64,000 bases of DNA from Acidobacteriota bacterium (GTDB lineage: Bacteria; Acidobacteriota; Terriglobia; Acidiferrales; UBA7541): positions 25,018 through 89,017 of the forward strand of contig PLUM01000069.1 of the NCBI GenBank assembly GCA_003165465.1, read 5' to 3'. The translations under genes and the position numbers were made by a program. Position 1 is the first letter of the stretch. Every line of letters begins with the position of its first letter. Below the pieces are notes generated by a model. It was given only the letters and a program-made list of their open reading frames with translations. It had not been told where the DNA came from and made no database searches. Positions 38,601 through 49,209 of the stretch are shown here, piece by piece.

Positions 38601-38808
38601 GGCGCTCCAGCGGCGTGGCCACGGACGAGGCCATCGTCTCCGGGCTCGCTCCCGGCAATCCCGCGCGAACGAAGATCGTGGGGAAATCCACGTGAGGAAG
38701 CGCCGCCACGGGCAACAAATAAAACGCGACACCCCCGGCAAGTAAAATCGCCATGCTTAAAAGCGAAGTCGCCACGGGCCGTCGAATGAATGGTGCGGAG
38801 ATGTGCAT
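35683..38808 (-). CDS. RND multidrug efflux transporter, AcrB/MdtB-type
   Basis: 1041 aa; '[77 protein letters not shown]'. Confidence 0.96.
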   Translation of the reverse strand: [1041 protein letters not shown]

Positions 38809-38992
38809 GTTCTATCCGGAAAATTCCGGTTTTCGCTCTCTCATATTCCGCCGAATCGATTCCCTCATCCGGCGCTGCATCCACATTCTTAGAGGGGATC
38901 AAGCCGCCCTTTGGTTTCAAAAATTCTCAGGGTGCGCGCAGGACCGGCATTTCCCTCAAGAACTTCACAAACACCGCATGGCCGATTTTTAG

Positions 38993-39073
38993 TGGCGCAG
39001 GCTTCAAGCCTGTGTTCTTTTGACTTTGGCTCGCCGCAAATCAAAACCACACAGGCTGAAGCCTGTGCCACTT
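38993..39073. repeat. Family A palindromic repeat
   Basis: gtggcgcaggcttcaagcctgtgttcttttgactttggctcgccgcaaatcaaaaccacacaggctgaagcctgtgccact. Confidence 0.9.
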
Positions 39074-39086
39074 CAACCCATTCCAT

Positions 39087-39488
39087 CTAATTCACCGCAG
39101 GATGTCCCTGCGGGAGCTGACCGCCGCCCGCATTCGTGCCGCTGGCCGGAGCCTTCTCCATGCCGGGGTGGACGCTGTCCATCCCCATCGGCTGCCCCTT
39201 CAGGACGGTCCACTCCTTACCCTGGCGCTCAAGCGCGTACTCGATCTCCATACCCGCGTCGCCACCCTTAACGCGAAATTCCACCTGCGCGCTTGCGTGA
39301 TCGCCATTGATCGTGACCTGCTTCACTTCGCGGTCCATCGCCGAGAGATTCAGGTCCGCGCGCCCGCTCAAGTGCTTCTCGATGCTCGCGCGAATCGCGT
39401 CCTGATCGTTCACCTTCGTGCCGCATCCGGCGGCAAGGGCGCAGAATAGCGCCAGAACGGAAATTTTATGCCCTCGCTTCATTCTCAT
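39087..39488 (-). CDS. putative lipoprotein, hypothetical
   Basis: MRMKRGHKISVLALFCALAAGCGTKVNDQDAIRASIEKHL; lipobox LAAGC. Confidence 0.7.
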   Translation of the reverse strand: MRMKRGHKISVLALFCALAAGCGTKVNDQDAIRASIEKHLSGRADLNLSAMDREVKQVTINGDHASAQVEFRVKGGDAGMEIEYALERQGKEWTVLKGQPMGMDSVHPGMEKAPASGTNAGGGQLPQGHPAVN

Positions 39489-39720
39489 GGATTCCCTTTC
39501 CCACTTCGCAATCTTTCCCGATTCGTCCGCGATATTGTCCCACGGTTTCGGCCCGTTCACTCGCGCAATCTGGCCGCTCGCGAATACCGGAAAACAAGCT
39601 GCGGAAAAACTATCCACTTCATCATTCCGATCGAAGTGAGAAATCTTTTCTCGATCTAACCCTGACATCGCACACGCTTCGAGTAATTGGAACGGCGACC
39701 AATTGTTAGTGTGGTTTTTG

Positions 39721-39795
39721 GTAGCGCCGGCGTCTCGCTGGCAGTTTTGCGCCGCGATACGAGCACGAAAATTGCCGGCGAGACGCCGGCGCTAC
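39721..39795. repeat. Family B palindromic repeat
   Basis: gtagcgccggcgtctcgctggcagttttgcgccgcgatacgagcacgaaaattgccggcgagacgccggcgctac. Confidence 0.85.
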
Positions 39796-39825
39796 CAAAA
39801 CCGTAGGGCGGATACTTTTCCGCAA

Positions 39826-39894
39826 CCTGTTCAGCCTGTGTGGTTTTAATTTGCGGCAGGCTAAACCAAAAGAACAGGCTGAAGCCTGTGCAAC
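39826..39894. repeat. Family A palindromic repeat (5'-truncated arm)
   Basis: cctgttcagcctgtgtggttttaatttgcggcaggctaaaccaaaagaacaggctgaagcctgtgcaac. Confidence 0.8.
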
Positions 39895-40010
39895 TCAAAC
39901 CCTTCACCTGTGATGAATCCGCAGTCGCAGTTTGACGTGCGGGTTCGCGCCCTGATAGCTTTGTACCTTATGCCGGGACGCTGGAACTCCGCAATACCGA
40001 CCCATGGACG

Positions 40011-40853
40011 GTGGAAATGAACGTTCCGCCATCCTCGCGCATCGCCTTTCAGGGCGAGCGCGGCGCATTCAGCGAAGAGGCCGCCGTCAAACTGCTGGGC
40101 GAAGACATCCAGCTGGTGCCGAGGCCCACGTTCGAGGCTCTCTTCACGAGCATCAAGGACGGCGCTGCGGATTACATTCTCGCGCCGATTGAAAACAGCC
40201 TCGCCGGGTCGGTCCACCGTTCGTACGACCTGCTGATTTCCAGCGGCCTGCACATCCAGGCCGAAGTCGTGATCCCGATTGTGCACAACCTGATCGGCGT
40301 GCCGGGTGCCGTGTTCGAGCGCATCACGCAGGTTTCTTCCCATCCCGTCGCGCTCGCGCAGTGCGAGAGGTTCTTCGCGAGCCATCCGGCGATCAAGCGC
40401 GTCGCGACCGACGACACGGCGGGAAGTGTTCGCGAAGTGATGGGCGCGGGCGACCCGACCAAGGCCGGGATTGCGAGCAAACGCGCGGCGAAAGTGTACG
40501 GTGGCCTGATTCTGCGCGAGCATCTTGAGGATCACCCGGAAAATTACACGCGTTTTCTGCTGCTGGCCACTTCCGCCGAGGTCGCGGAAACGGCCGACAA
40601 GCTCTCGCTCGTGCTATATCTCGCGCACAAGCCCGGATCGCTGTGCTCCGCGCTGAACGCCTTTGCGCAGCGCAACCTGAATTTGCTGAAAATTGAAAGT
40701 CGCCCCATTCCCGGCACGCCGTGGAGTTACTGCTTCTATCTCGATCTCCAGGCATCGCTCAAGAATCCGGAGACGCGCGCGGCGCTCGAAGAGCTGAAGG
40801 AATTTGCCGATTCGGTAAAAATTCTTGGATGCTACCCGCAGGCAAGGGTTTAA
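40011..40853 (+). CDS. pheA: prephenate dehydratase with ACT domain
   Basis: 'RIAFQGERGAFSEEAAVKLLGEDIQLVPRPTFEALFTSIKDGAADYILAPIENSLAGSVHRSYDLL...ESRPIPGTPWSYCFYLDLQ'. Confidence 0.95.
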   Translation: MEMNVPPSSRIAFQGERGAFSEEAAVKLLGEDIQLVPRPTFEALFTSIKDGAADYILAPIENSLAGSVHRSYDLLISSGLHIQAEVVIPIVHNLIGVPGAVFERITQVSSHPVALAQCERFFASHPAIKRVATDDTAGSVREVMGAGDPTKAGIASKRAAKVYGGLILREHLEDHPENYTRFLLLATSAEVAETADKLSLVLYLAHKPGSLCSALNAFAQRNLNLLKIESRPIPGTPWSYCFYLDLQASLKNPETRAALEELKEFADSVKILGCYPQARV

Positions 40854-40905
40854 ACTATTTGTCGTGGACGATTTTCAGTAGCACAAAAACAGTTTCAGCG
40901 AATGA

Positions 40906-41952
<1,047 letters not shown>

Positions 41953-42047
41953 AGGCCCGGCTGCAAGCGGTAATTTGTCCTGCAACGATTACGTAAGGCT
42001 GCCGCGCACTGTTCATGTTGCCGCACACCGTTAACGGTGCGCGCACT

Positions 42048-42124
42048 GTAGCCCGCCTCTTCAGAGGCGGGTATTTTTGCCCGCGCGGGCGGAAAACCCC
42101 CGCCTCTGAAGAGGCGGGCTACAG
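42048..42124. repeat. Family E inverted repeat (GTAGCCCGCCTCTTCAGAGGCGGG)
   Basis: gtagcccgcctcttcagaggcgggtatttttgcccgcgcgggcggaaaacccccgcctctgaagaggcgggctac; partial copy near 13782-13813. Confidence 0.85.
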
Positions 42125-42250
42125 CAGCGCGGCAAGCCAATCATTCGCCACAAACGCTTTTTACGAATCACAAGTCACGAATCACGATTTACGCATCACG
42201 GGTCACTAGTCACCAGTCACTAGTTACCAGTCACTTCCCCCGGAGGCCCC

Positions 42251-43933
42251 ATGGACCCGCGTCTCAGAGAACACAGCAGCCACATCGTCGACGGCCCGTC
42301 GAGAGCGCCCGCGCGCTCCTACTTTTATGCGATCGGGCTGACGGACGAAGACCTGGCCAAGCCGCTCGTCGGCGTTGCCAACACCTGGATCGAGGCGATG
42401 CCCTGCAATTCGCACCTGCGCAAGCTGGCGGAAAAAGTGAAGGATGGAATCCGCGCCGCTGGCGGCACGCCGCTCGAATTCAACACCATCGCCATCAGCG
42501 ACGGCGAAACGATGGGCACCGAGGGAATGCGCGCTTCGCTCGTAAGCCGCGAAGTGATCGCCGACTCGATCGAACTCACCGGCCGGGGCTACATGTTCGA
42601 CGCCATGGTCGCGCTTGCCGGATGCGACAAGACAATTCCCGCCACCGCCATGGGCCTGACGCGCCTCAATCTGCCGAGCCTCGTTCTCTACGGCGGCTCG
42701 ATTCAGCCCGGCCGCTTTCGCGGGCATGACGTGACGATTCAGGATGTGTTTGAAGCCGTTGGCGCGCATTCCGCCGGAAAAATGTCGGACGCAGACCTGA
42801 AGGAAATCGAGCACGCGGCCTGCCCCGGAGCGGGCGCCTGCGGCGGAATGTTCACGGCCAACACGATGGCGACGGCTTTGGAATTCATCGGCATCGCGCC
42901 CATCGGACTCGGCAACGTGCCCGCCACCGATCCGCGCAAGAACGACGCCGCCTTCCGCGCCGGAACGCTGGTGATGGACTTGCTCCGCGCGGGCATCACG
43001 CCACGAAAAATTCTGACGCGCAAGGCGTTTGAAAACGCAATTCTCGCCGTCGTCGCCACGGGCGGCTCGACCAATGCCGTGCTCCATTTGCTGGCCATGG
43101 CGAGAGAAGCGGAGGTCGATCTCCGCCTCGACGATTTCGGCGACATCAGCGCGAAGACTCCTCTGCTCGCGGACATGAAGCCCTGGGGAAAATACACCGC
43201 CGTCGATTTGTACAACGCCGGCGGGCCCGCGCTGCTCGCCAAGCGCCTCCTGGACGCGGGCCTGCTCCATCGCGGGCAAATGACGGCCACCCTGAAAACG
43301 CTGGACGAGGAAGCTCTCCTTGCAAAGGAACTCCCCGGACAGGACGTGATTCACGCGCTTTCCAACCCGATTAAAACCACGGGCGGGCTGATGATTTTGC
43401 GAGGCAATCTGGTTCCGGAAGGATGCGTCGTAAAAACCTCCGGCCACGAAAAATCGTTTCATCGCGGCCCGGCGCGCGTTTTCGATCGCGAGGAAGACGC
43501 GATGGATGCGGCCGTGAAGGGACAAATTAAAAAGGGCGACGTGGTCATCGTGCGTTACGAAGGGCCGCGTGGCGGACCGGGCATGAGGGAAATGCTGGGG
43601 CTAACCGCGGCGCTCGTGGGCCTGGGCCTGGGCGAGGACGTGGCGCTCCTGACCGACGGCCGCTTCAGCGGCGCGACGCGCGGCCTGATGGCCGGCCACG
43701 CGGCGCCCGAAGCCGCGCGCGGCGGACCCATCGCAATCGTCGCCGTGGGCGATCAAATCGTTTTCGATCTCGCGACCAAAAGCCTGCGCGTCGAATTGAG
43801 CGACGACGAAATCAAAGCGCGCCTTGCGAAATGGAAAGCGCCCGAGCCGCGCTACAAGACCGGCGTGTTCGCCAAGTACGCGAAGCTCGTGAGCTCCGCG
43901 TCCCTGGGAGCGATTACCAGCTCCGACTTGTAG
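42251..43933 (+). CDS. ilvD: dihydroxy-acid dehydratase
   Basis: 560 aa; '[69 protein letters not shown]...[11 protein letters not shown]'. Confidence 0.98.
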   Translation: MDPRLREHSSHIVDGPSRAPARSYFYAIGLTDEDLAKPLVGVANTWIEAMPCNSHLRKLAEKVKDGIRAAGGTPLEFNTIAISDGETMGTEGMRASLVSREVIADSIELTGRGYMFDAMVALAGCDKTIPATAMGLTRLNLPSLVLYGGSIQPGRFRGHDVTIQDVFEAVGAHSAGKMSDADLKEIEHAACPGAGACGGMFTANTMATALEFIGIAPIGLGNVPATDPRKNDAAFRAGTLVMDLLRAGITPRKILTRKAFENAILAVVATGGSTNAVLHLLAMAREAEVDLRLDDFGDISAKTPLLADMKPWGKYTAVDLYNAGGPALLAKRLLDAGLLHRGQMTATLKTLDEEALLAKELPGQDVIHALSNPIKTTGGLMILRGNLVPEGCVVKTSGHEKSFHRGPARVFDREEDAMDAAVKGQIKKGDVVIVRYEGPRGGPGMREMLGLTAALVGLGLGEDVALLTDGRFSGATRGLMAGHAAPEAARGGPIAIVAVGDQIVFDLATKSLRVELSDDEIKARLAKWKAPEPRYKTGVFAKYAKLVSSASLGAITSSDL

Positions 43934-43951
43934 GCCGAAACCGAATTCCCA

Positions 43952-44031
43952 GTGGCACAGGCTTCAGCCTGTGTTCTTTTGACTTTCGCTGGTCACAAAT
44001 TAAAACCACACAGGCTGAAGCCTGTGCCACT
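43952..44031. repeat. Family A palindromic repeat
   Basis: gtggcacaggcttcagcctgtgttcttttgactttcgctggtcacaaattaaaaccacacaggctgaagcctgtgccac, just after the ilvD stop. Confidence 0.9.
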
Positions 44032-44083
44032 GGAAATCGTCCGCGGAGCGATGTGAATGACCTTCGGGACATAGGAGAGCGTC

Positions 44084-45205
44084 ATGCGAAATTCCAGGCC
44101 ATTTTCAAAGCCACCGCGCCGCACCGTTTTCTTCGCGGCGCTTGCGGCGCTCACGCTTGCCGCCGCAGGCGCGGCCATGGCCGATTCCCTGCTCATCAAG
44201 GAGCAAGGCAGCTTCTTCGTCGGCGGCCGCACCGTGTTCACCGACGCGCTCACCGGATCGACCACTGGATTTTTGGGCACCGGCGTCAACTCCGGAAACA
44301 TCACGGTCGACCAGATGTACGTCCAGTATCAGATTCCCGAAACCGCCGATTCGCATTTTCCCGTCGTCATGATCCACGGCTGCTGCCTCAGCTCGAAGAG
44401 CTACGAAACCACACCCGACGGCCGCATGGGCTGGAACGAATATTTTCTGCGGAAACGCCGCGCGGTTTATCTTCCCGACCAGGTTTCACGCGCGCGTTCC
44501 GGCTTCGACTCAACGATCTACAACGAAATCAAGCTAGGCAAGCGCTCCGCGAGCGACATGCCTGAACTCCGCATCGCCGACCACGAACTCGCCTGGCTGA
44601 TCTTCCGATTCGGGCCAACGATGGGGAAAGCGTTCTCGAATGAGCAATTCCCGGTGGAGGCGTTCGAGGAATTTGGCAAGCAAGTGATTCCGGACCTCAA
44701 CGCGCAATTGCCCGCAGTCAATCCCACATGGACGAACCTTTCCCTTTTGGCCATCAAATTGAAAGGCGCAATATTGATGGGGCACTCGGAGTCTGGCTTC
44801 TTTCCCGAGCAGGCGGCGCTCATCAATCCAACAGATATCAAGGGTTTGATTACGATTGAAACAGGCTGTCCCGCGCTGAACTCGGAACAGAGTTCCAATC
44901 TGACTTCGGAACAAATTTCAAAGCTGTCGAAAATTCCGACCCTCGTCGTCTTCGGTGACCACCTCGAAGACGTTCCCTCCTACCCAAAGCTGTGGAAGGG
45001 ACGATTCGACTCGTGCACGAAATTCGTTCAGCAGATCAACGCCGCGGGTGGCGACGCGACCATGATGCACCTGCCCGAGTATGGGCAATTCGGCAACAGC
45101 CACATGCTCATGCAGGACAAAAACAGCAACCAGGTCGCCGACCTCATCCTGAAATGGATTGACGAGCACGTGGAAAACAAGAAGGCGTCCGTCGGGCGCA
45201 ACTAG
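44084..45205 (+). CDS. secreted alpha/beta hydrolase
   Basis: 373 aa; 'FPVVMIHGCCLSSKSYETTPDGRMGWNEYFL', 'GAILMGHSESGFFPEQAALI', 'IPTLVVFGDHLED'. Confidence 0.82.
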   Translation: MRNSRPFSKPPRRTVFFAALAALTLAAAGAAMADSLLIKEQGSFFVGGRTVFTDALTGSTTGFLGTGVNSGNITVDQMYVQYQIPETADSHFPVVMIHGCCLSSKSYETTPDGRMGWNEYFLRKRRAVYLPDQVSRARSGFDSTIYNEIKLGKRSASDMPELRIADHELAWLIFRFGPTMGKAFSNEQFPVEAFEEFGKQVIPDLNAQLPAVNPTWTNLSLLAIKLKGAILMGHSESGFFPEQAALINPTDIKGLITIETGCPALNSEQSSNLTSEQISKLSKIPTLVVFGDHLEDVPSYPKLWKGRFDSCTKFVQQINAAGGDATMMHLPEYGQFGNSHMLMQDKNSNQVADLILKWIDEHVENKKASVGRN

Positions 45206-45236
45206 ACGCGCGCCGAATTCGCGCCTATTTTGCACA

Positions 45237-45497
45237 ATGAACCGCGCAGCCCAACTCGCCGCAGAACTGCAAACCCTCCGCGCGCTGTGCGATGAGACCA
45301 CGCCGCGCGAGGAGCGCCGGAGACTCGTCGAAGATCTCAGCTCGCACATGTTCGTCGAGCCGGAACATCAAGTCGTCTTCGAATCGATTTGCGCCCTGTT
45401 TTCGCGAGGCCCCCTTTCCGCGGCTCGTTTAACAGTCCACCTCAACAATCGAGGTTTCCCCGACACCGACGCCGCAAAATATTTTCCCGGCGCGTAA
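45237..45497 (+). CDS. small hypothetical protein
   Basis: 86 aa MNRAAQLAAELQTLRALCDETTPREERRRLVEDLSSHMFVEPEHQVVFESICALFSRGPLSAARLTVHLNNRGFPDTDAAKYFPGA; coding-like. Confidence 0.6.
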   Translation: MNRAAQLAAELQTLRALCDETTPREERRRLVEDLSSHMFVEPEHQVVFESICALFSRGPLSAARLTVHLNNRGFPDTDAAKYFPGA

Positions 45498-45784
45498 CCT
45501 CGCAACCATCCATGGATGAAGCCATTGCTTCCTAGCCTCGCCGTTGACTCACAGCCTCGAAGTTGGCTCACAGGCTCGACGTAGGGACACGGCATTGCCG
45601 TGCCCCTACACTTGCGGCAGATTCACACTGGCATTTCGATCCGGGTGCCCGATCCTTCGCGCCTTTTGCGAAGGGTGGGTCCTTGACCGATGATCGACGC
45701 AGGAAACGGCGAGTAAAGAGCAAGACCCCACCCTTCGCAGAAACCGCGGAGGATGGGGCGCCCGCGGGAAAAACTCGACACTTT

Positions 45785-45862
45785 GTCATTCCGAGCGAAG
45801 CGAGGAATCTCTCTTAGACTTACGCCCAGGAAAGAGAGATTCCTCGCTTCGCTCGGAATGAC
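45785..45862. repeat. Family C inverted repeat
   Basis: gtcattccgagcgaagcgaggaatctctctta ... aagagagattcctcgcttcgctcggaatgac. Confidence 0.9.
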
Positions 45863-46074
45863 AGAATCAGCCCAGGCGTCTCACCGCGCTTCGAGTAATT
45901 TACGTTGGAGATCAAACGTTACGTTGTACAAAGTGTTTTTTGTGGAGCTGGCGTCTCGACGGCATGTTCTTTGCTTGTGCCGCGCCTCAAAAACCGCGCC
46001 ACTCGTCTTCGTTCATCTTGATGTCACCAAACTTTAACATTGTGCGCGTATAATGGCCGCTGGGAGGCACGGTT

Positions 46075-46845
46075 GTGACTTCACGTGTTCAGTTAGCGGA
46101 TGAGCAGTCTCCGGCCAAACCGGCGAAAAACTCCGAAGATACTTCCCTGCGTCTCGATCCGTCGCGCAAATATCCCGGCGCCCTGATCGTCGTGGAAGGC
46201 ATCGACGGCTCCGGAAAAAGCACGCAACTATATTTATTGAAACGCTGGCTGGAAATTGGCGGGTACCGCCTTCATTTTACGGAATGGAACTCCTCGCCGC
46301 TCGTGAAGTCCGCCACGCGCCGCGGAAAGCAGCGCAGGCTACTGACGCCCACCACCTTTTCCCTGCTCCACGCAGCGGATTTCGCAGACCGCTGCGAACG
46401 GCAAATCCTGCCGCTGCTGCATAGCGGCTATCTCGTGCTCGCGGACCGCTACATCTACACGGCCTTTGCGCGCGACGTGGCGCGAAACTGCTCCTCGCGC
46501 TGGCTGCGCAATCTCTACCATTTCGCTCCGGTTCCGGACATCACGTTTTACTTTCGCGCTCCGCTCGACGTGGCCGTCAACCGCATCATGAGCGGCCGCC
46601 CCAAACTGAAATATTACGAAGCGGGCATGGACCTGAATCTCTCCCTCGACCGCGCGGAAAGTTTTCGGATTTTTCAGGGGCGCATCCTGGCGCAGTACGA
46701 CGAAATGATCGAGCTGGACAAATTCGTGGTGATGGACGGCACGCTGCCGGTGAATTCCCTGCAAAAACAGATGCGCCAGATGGTGAAAGAGCGCATTGAC
46801 CTCGCGCGTTTCGCACCCAAGAAATCCACGCGGAGGGCCCTGTGA
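46075..46845 (+). CDS. thymidylate kinase-like protein (copy 1)
   Basis: 'GALIVVEGIDGSGKSTQLYLLKRWLEIGGYRLHFTEWNS', 'LADRYIYTAFARD'; GTG start. Confidence 0.82.
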   Translation: MTSRVQLADEQSPAKPAKNSEDTSLRLDPSRKYPGALIVVEGIDGSGKSTQLYLLKRWLEIGGYRLHFTEWNSSPLVKSATRRGKQRRLLTPTTFSLLHAADFADRCERQILPLLHSGYLVLADRYIYTAFARDVARNCSSRWLRNLYHFAPVPDITFYFRAPLDVAVNRIMSGRPKLKYYEAGMDLNLSLDRAESFRIFQGRILAQYDEMIELDKFVVMDGTLPVNSLQKQMRQMVKERIDLARFAPKKSTRRAL

Positions 46846-47639
46846 AATCCGCGAAAACCAGCCGGAAAAATGGACGCTCGAAAAAAGGATTCTCTCCCTC
46901 CGGCGCATCGCCGCGCAATTACGGTTTGCCTCTGCCGGGCGTGAACGACGAGGAATTAGGCGGCTCGCTCATCGTCATCGAAGGCATGGACGGATCGGGC
47001 CGCTCGACGCAGATTGCCCTGCTGACGGAATGGCTCGAATCCGAGGGCTTCGCGGTCGAAACGATGGGTCTGCGCCGCTCGGGCCTGGTGGCGAAGGACA
47101 TCGACACGTTGCTGGCCGAAAACACCATCACCCGCATGACGCTGAGCCTGATGTACGCCACCGATTTCTACGACCAGCTCGAACACCGCATCATTCCCGC
47201 GCTGCGTTCGGATTTTGTTGTGCTCGCCGACCGGTACTTTTATACTTTGATCGCCCGCGCGGCGGCCCGCGGCATCGAACGCGGCTATCTGCACGGCCTA
47301 TACGAAATGGCCCTTCGTCCCGATCTCACGTTCTGGCTCAATGTGCGCCCGGAAGTGGCGTTCGAGCGCGAGTTTCGCAAATCGCACACCATCAGCTACT
47401 GGGAATCCGGGCGCGACCTTTCGCTCTCGGACGACTTGTTTCAATCCTTCATCCTGTATCAGGCCAAGATCAAGAAGGAATTCGACTCGCTCTCCGAGCG
47501 CCACGGTTTTCTCGCTCTGGATGGCGAAGCGAACGTCGCTGCCGTCAACACCGATTTGCGGAAGCGCATCGCCGCACATCTTGGCATTCAACGCACACAC
47601 TACCGGCCTTCCGCTGCGCTGGCTCACCTGTGGCGCTAA
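46842..47639 (+). CDS. thymidylate kinase-like protein (copy 2), Walker A Lys to Arg
   Basis: 'GGSLIVIEGMDGSGRSTQIALLTEWLESEGFAVETMGLRRSG', 'LADRYFYTLIARAAARG'; 4-bp overlap with copy 1. Confidence 0.82.
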   Translation: MKSAKTSRKNGRSKKGFSPSGASPRNYGLPLPGVNDEELGGSLIVIEGMDGSGRSTQIALLTEWLESEGFAVETMGLRRSGLVAKDIDTLLAENTITRMTLSLMYATDFYDQLEHRIIPALRSDFVVLADRYFYTLIARAAARGIERGYLHGLYEMALRPDLTFWLNVRPEVAFEREFRKSHTISYWESGRDLSLSDDLFQSFILYQAKIKKEFDSLSERHGFLALDGEANVAAVNTDLRKRIAAHLGIQRTHYRPSAALAHLWR

Positions 47640-49207
47640 AACTACGCAAGCCCATCCATCTCGCGGCGATCGACGCCGGCTCGAACGCCTTCCGCCTGAT
47701 GGTCGCACGCATCCGCTCGACCGACGATTGGGAAATTGTCGAATCCGTGCGCGCGCCGGTGCGGCTCGGCCATTCCGTGTTCACCTCCGGGCAATTCGAC
47801 CGGAAAACGCTGCGCGACGCCACCGCCGCGTTCCGCCAGTTCCGGCGCATCATGGACAAGCACGGGGTCTCCGCCTATCGCGCGGTGGCCACGAGCGCCG
47901 CGCGCGAGGCGCGCAACAGCCGCCTTTTGCTCGCGCGCATCCGCCATCAGGCGAAAATCGATTTGGAAATTATTTCCGGTGACGAGGAAGCGCGGCTCGT
48001 GCGCGTCGCCGTCCTTCGCGCCCTTCGCAATTTCGTTCCGCCGCGATTCATTCTCGATCTCGGCGGAGGCAGCCTCGAAGTAAATGAATTGCGCGGCGGC
48101 CTGCTGCGCGAAAGCATCGGCCTGCCGCTGGGAACAGTCCGGCTGATGGAGGCGTTTCACGCGCAGGGCGCGATTCACGAGCACACGGCAAACGACATTC
48201 GCCTGCACGTGCTGTCCATCCTGCAAAGCGCGCTTCCCCACCGCCCCGGCCATTCCGGGGCGTACACCGTGGTCTGCGGCGGCAACGCGGAAACTCTCGC
48301 CGCGCTGGCTTCGGGCCCAAGAGCCGGAGACATGACCACGCTGAATCCGCGATTGCTGCGCGAACGGCTCTGGCACATTCTGCGCCTGAATCCTGAAGAG
48401 CGCATGAAGGCGTTTTCCGTGCGACGCGATCGCGCCGAGGTGATGGGCGTCGCGGCCATCGTCCTCGTGACGGTGGCGTCATGGCTGCGCCTGCGGCAAA
48501 TGATCGCGCCGCGCGTCGGCGTGCGCGAAGGCCTGCTCTACGAACTCGCCGTCCGGCAGATGCGCCCGCCCGAGATGACCGACGAGCAGCGCAAACATTC
48601 GCAGCTCATGCTCGCGGGCGCGGAGTCCTTCGCTCAGCGCGTGCGCTGCGATCTGAAACACGCGGAACAAGTCCAGACGCTCGCGCTGCAACTCTTCGAC
48701 CAGCTCTGGGCGTATCACCGGCTTGATTTTGAAATGAGGACGATTCTTGCGGCGGCCGCCATGCTTCACGATGCCGGCCTGCTCATCAACCGCAAGGCGC
48801 ATCACCGCCACGGCGAATACCTCATCCACAATGCGAAAGTCGCGGGACTGCGCGGCTGGGCGAAAAACATGACGGCGTGCCTCGTGCGCTATCACAATCG
48901 AAAATCGGAACCCAGCGCGGCGCACTCCGCTTTCGCGTCGCTCAACCGCGAGCAGCGAAAAAAAACGCGGCTCCTGGCCGGAATGCTGCGCCTTGCCGAG
49001 CGCCTTGAAAGCGATCACCACCAGGCCATCTCGAAACTCACGATCGAGGGCGGGCCGCGCGACGTCCGCATCCATGTGGAACTGCGGGACGCTTCGCGGC
49101 TGAATCTTGCGGGCATTGAACGAACAGCGCGGCTGCTCGAACGCGAGTTGAAGCTGCGCCTGACGTTTCAGCGCGTTCTGATGGTGGAAAAAGAAAGGGT
49201 CGCTTAA
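47630..49207 (+). CDS. Ppx/GppA phosphatase family protein with C-terminal HD-type domain
   Basis: GTG at 47630; 'IHLAAIDAGSNAFRLMVARI', 'FILDLGGGSLEVNELRGG', 'AAAMLHDAGLLINRKAHHRHGEYLIHNA'. Confidence 0.9.
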   Translation: MALKLRKPIHLAAIDAGSNAFRLMVARIRSTDDWEIVESVRAPVRLGHSVFTSGQFDRKTLRDATAAFRQFRRIMDKHGVSAYRAVATSAAREARNSRLLLARIRHQAKIDLEIISGDEEARLVRVAVLRALRNFVPPRFILDLGGGSLEVNELRGGLLRESIGLPLGTVRLMEAFHAQGAIHEHTANDIRLHVLSILQSALPHRPGHSGAYTVVCGGNAETLAALASGPRAGDMTTLNPRLLRERLWHILRLNPEERMKAFSVRRDRAEVMGVAAIVLVTVASWLRLRQMIAPRVGVREGLLYELAVRQMRPPEMTDEQRKHSQLMLAGAESFAQRVRCDLKHAEQVQTLALQLFDQLWAYHRLDFEMRTILAAAAMLHDAGLLINRKAHHRHGEYLIHNAKVAGLRGWAKNMTACLVRYHNRKSEPSAAHSAFASLNREQRKKTRLLAGMLRLAERLESDHHQAISKLTIEGGPRDVRIHVELRDASRLNLAGIERTARLLERELKLRLTFQRVLMVEKERVA

Positions 49208-49209
49208 CC

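Noticed and set aside
46796-47629. N-terminal third of the 803-aa ORF 46796-49207
   Set aside because: Overlaps both tmk-like genes in another frame and has Arg-rich low-complexity composition; the real Ppx/GppA start is GTG at 47630.
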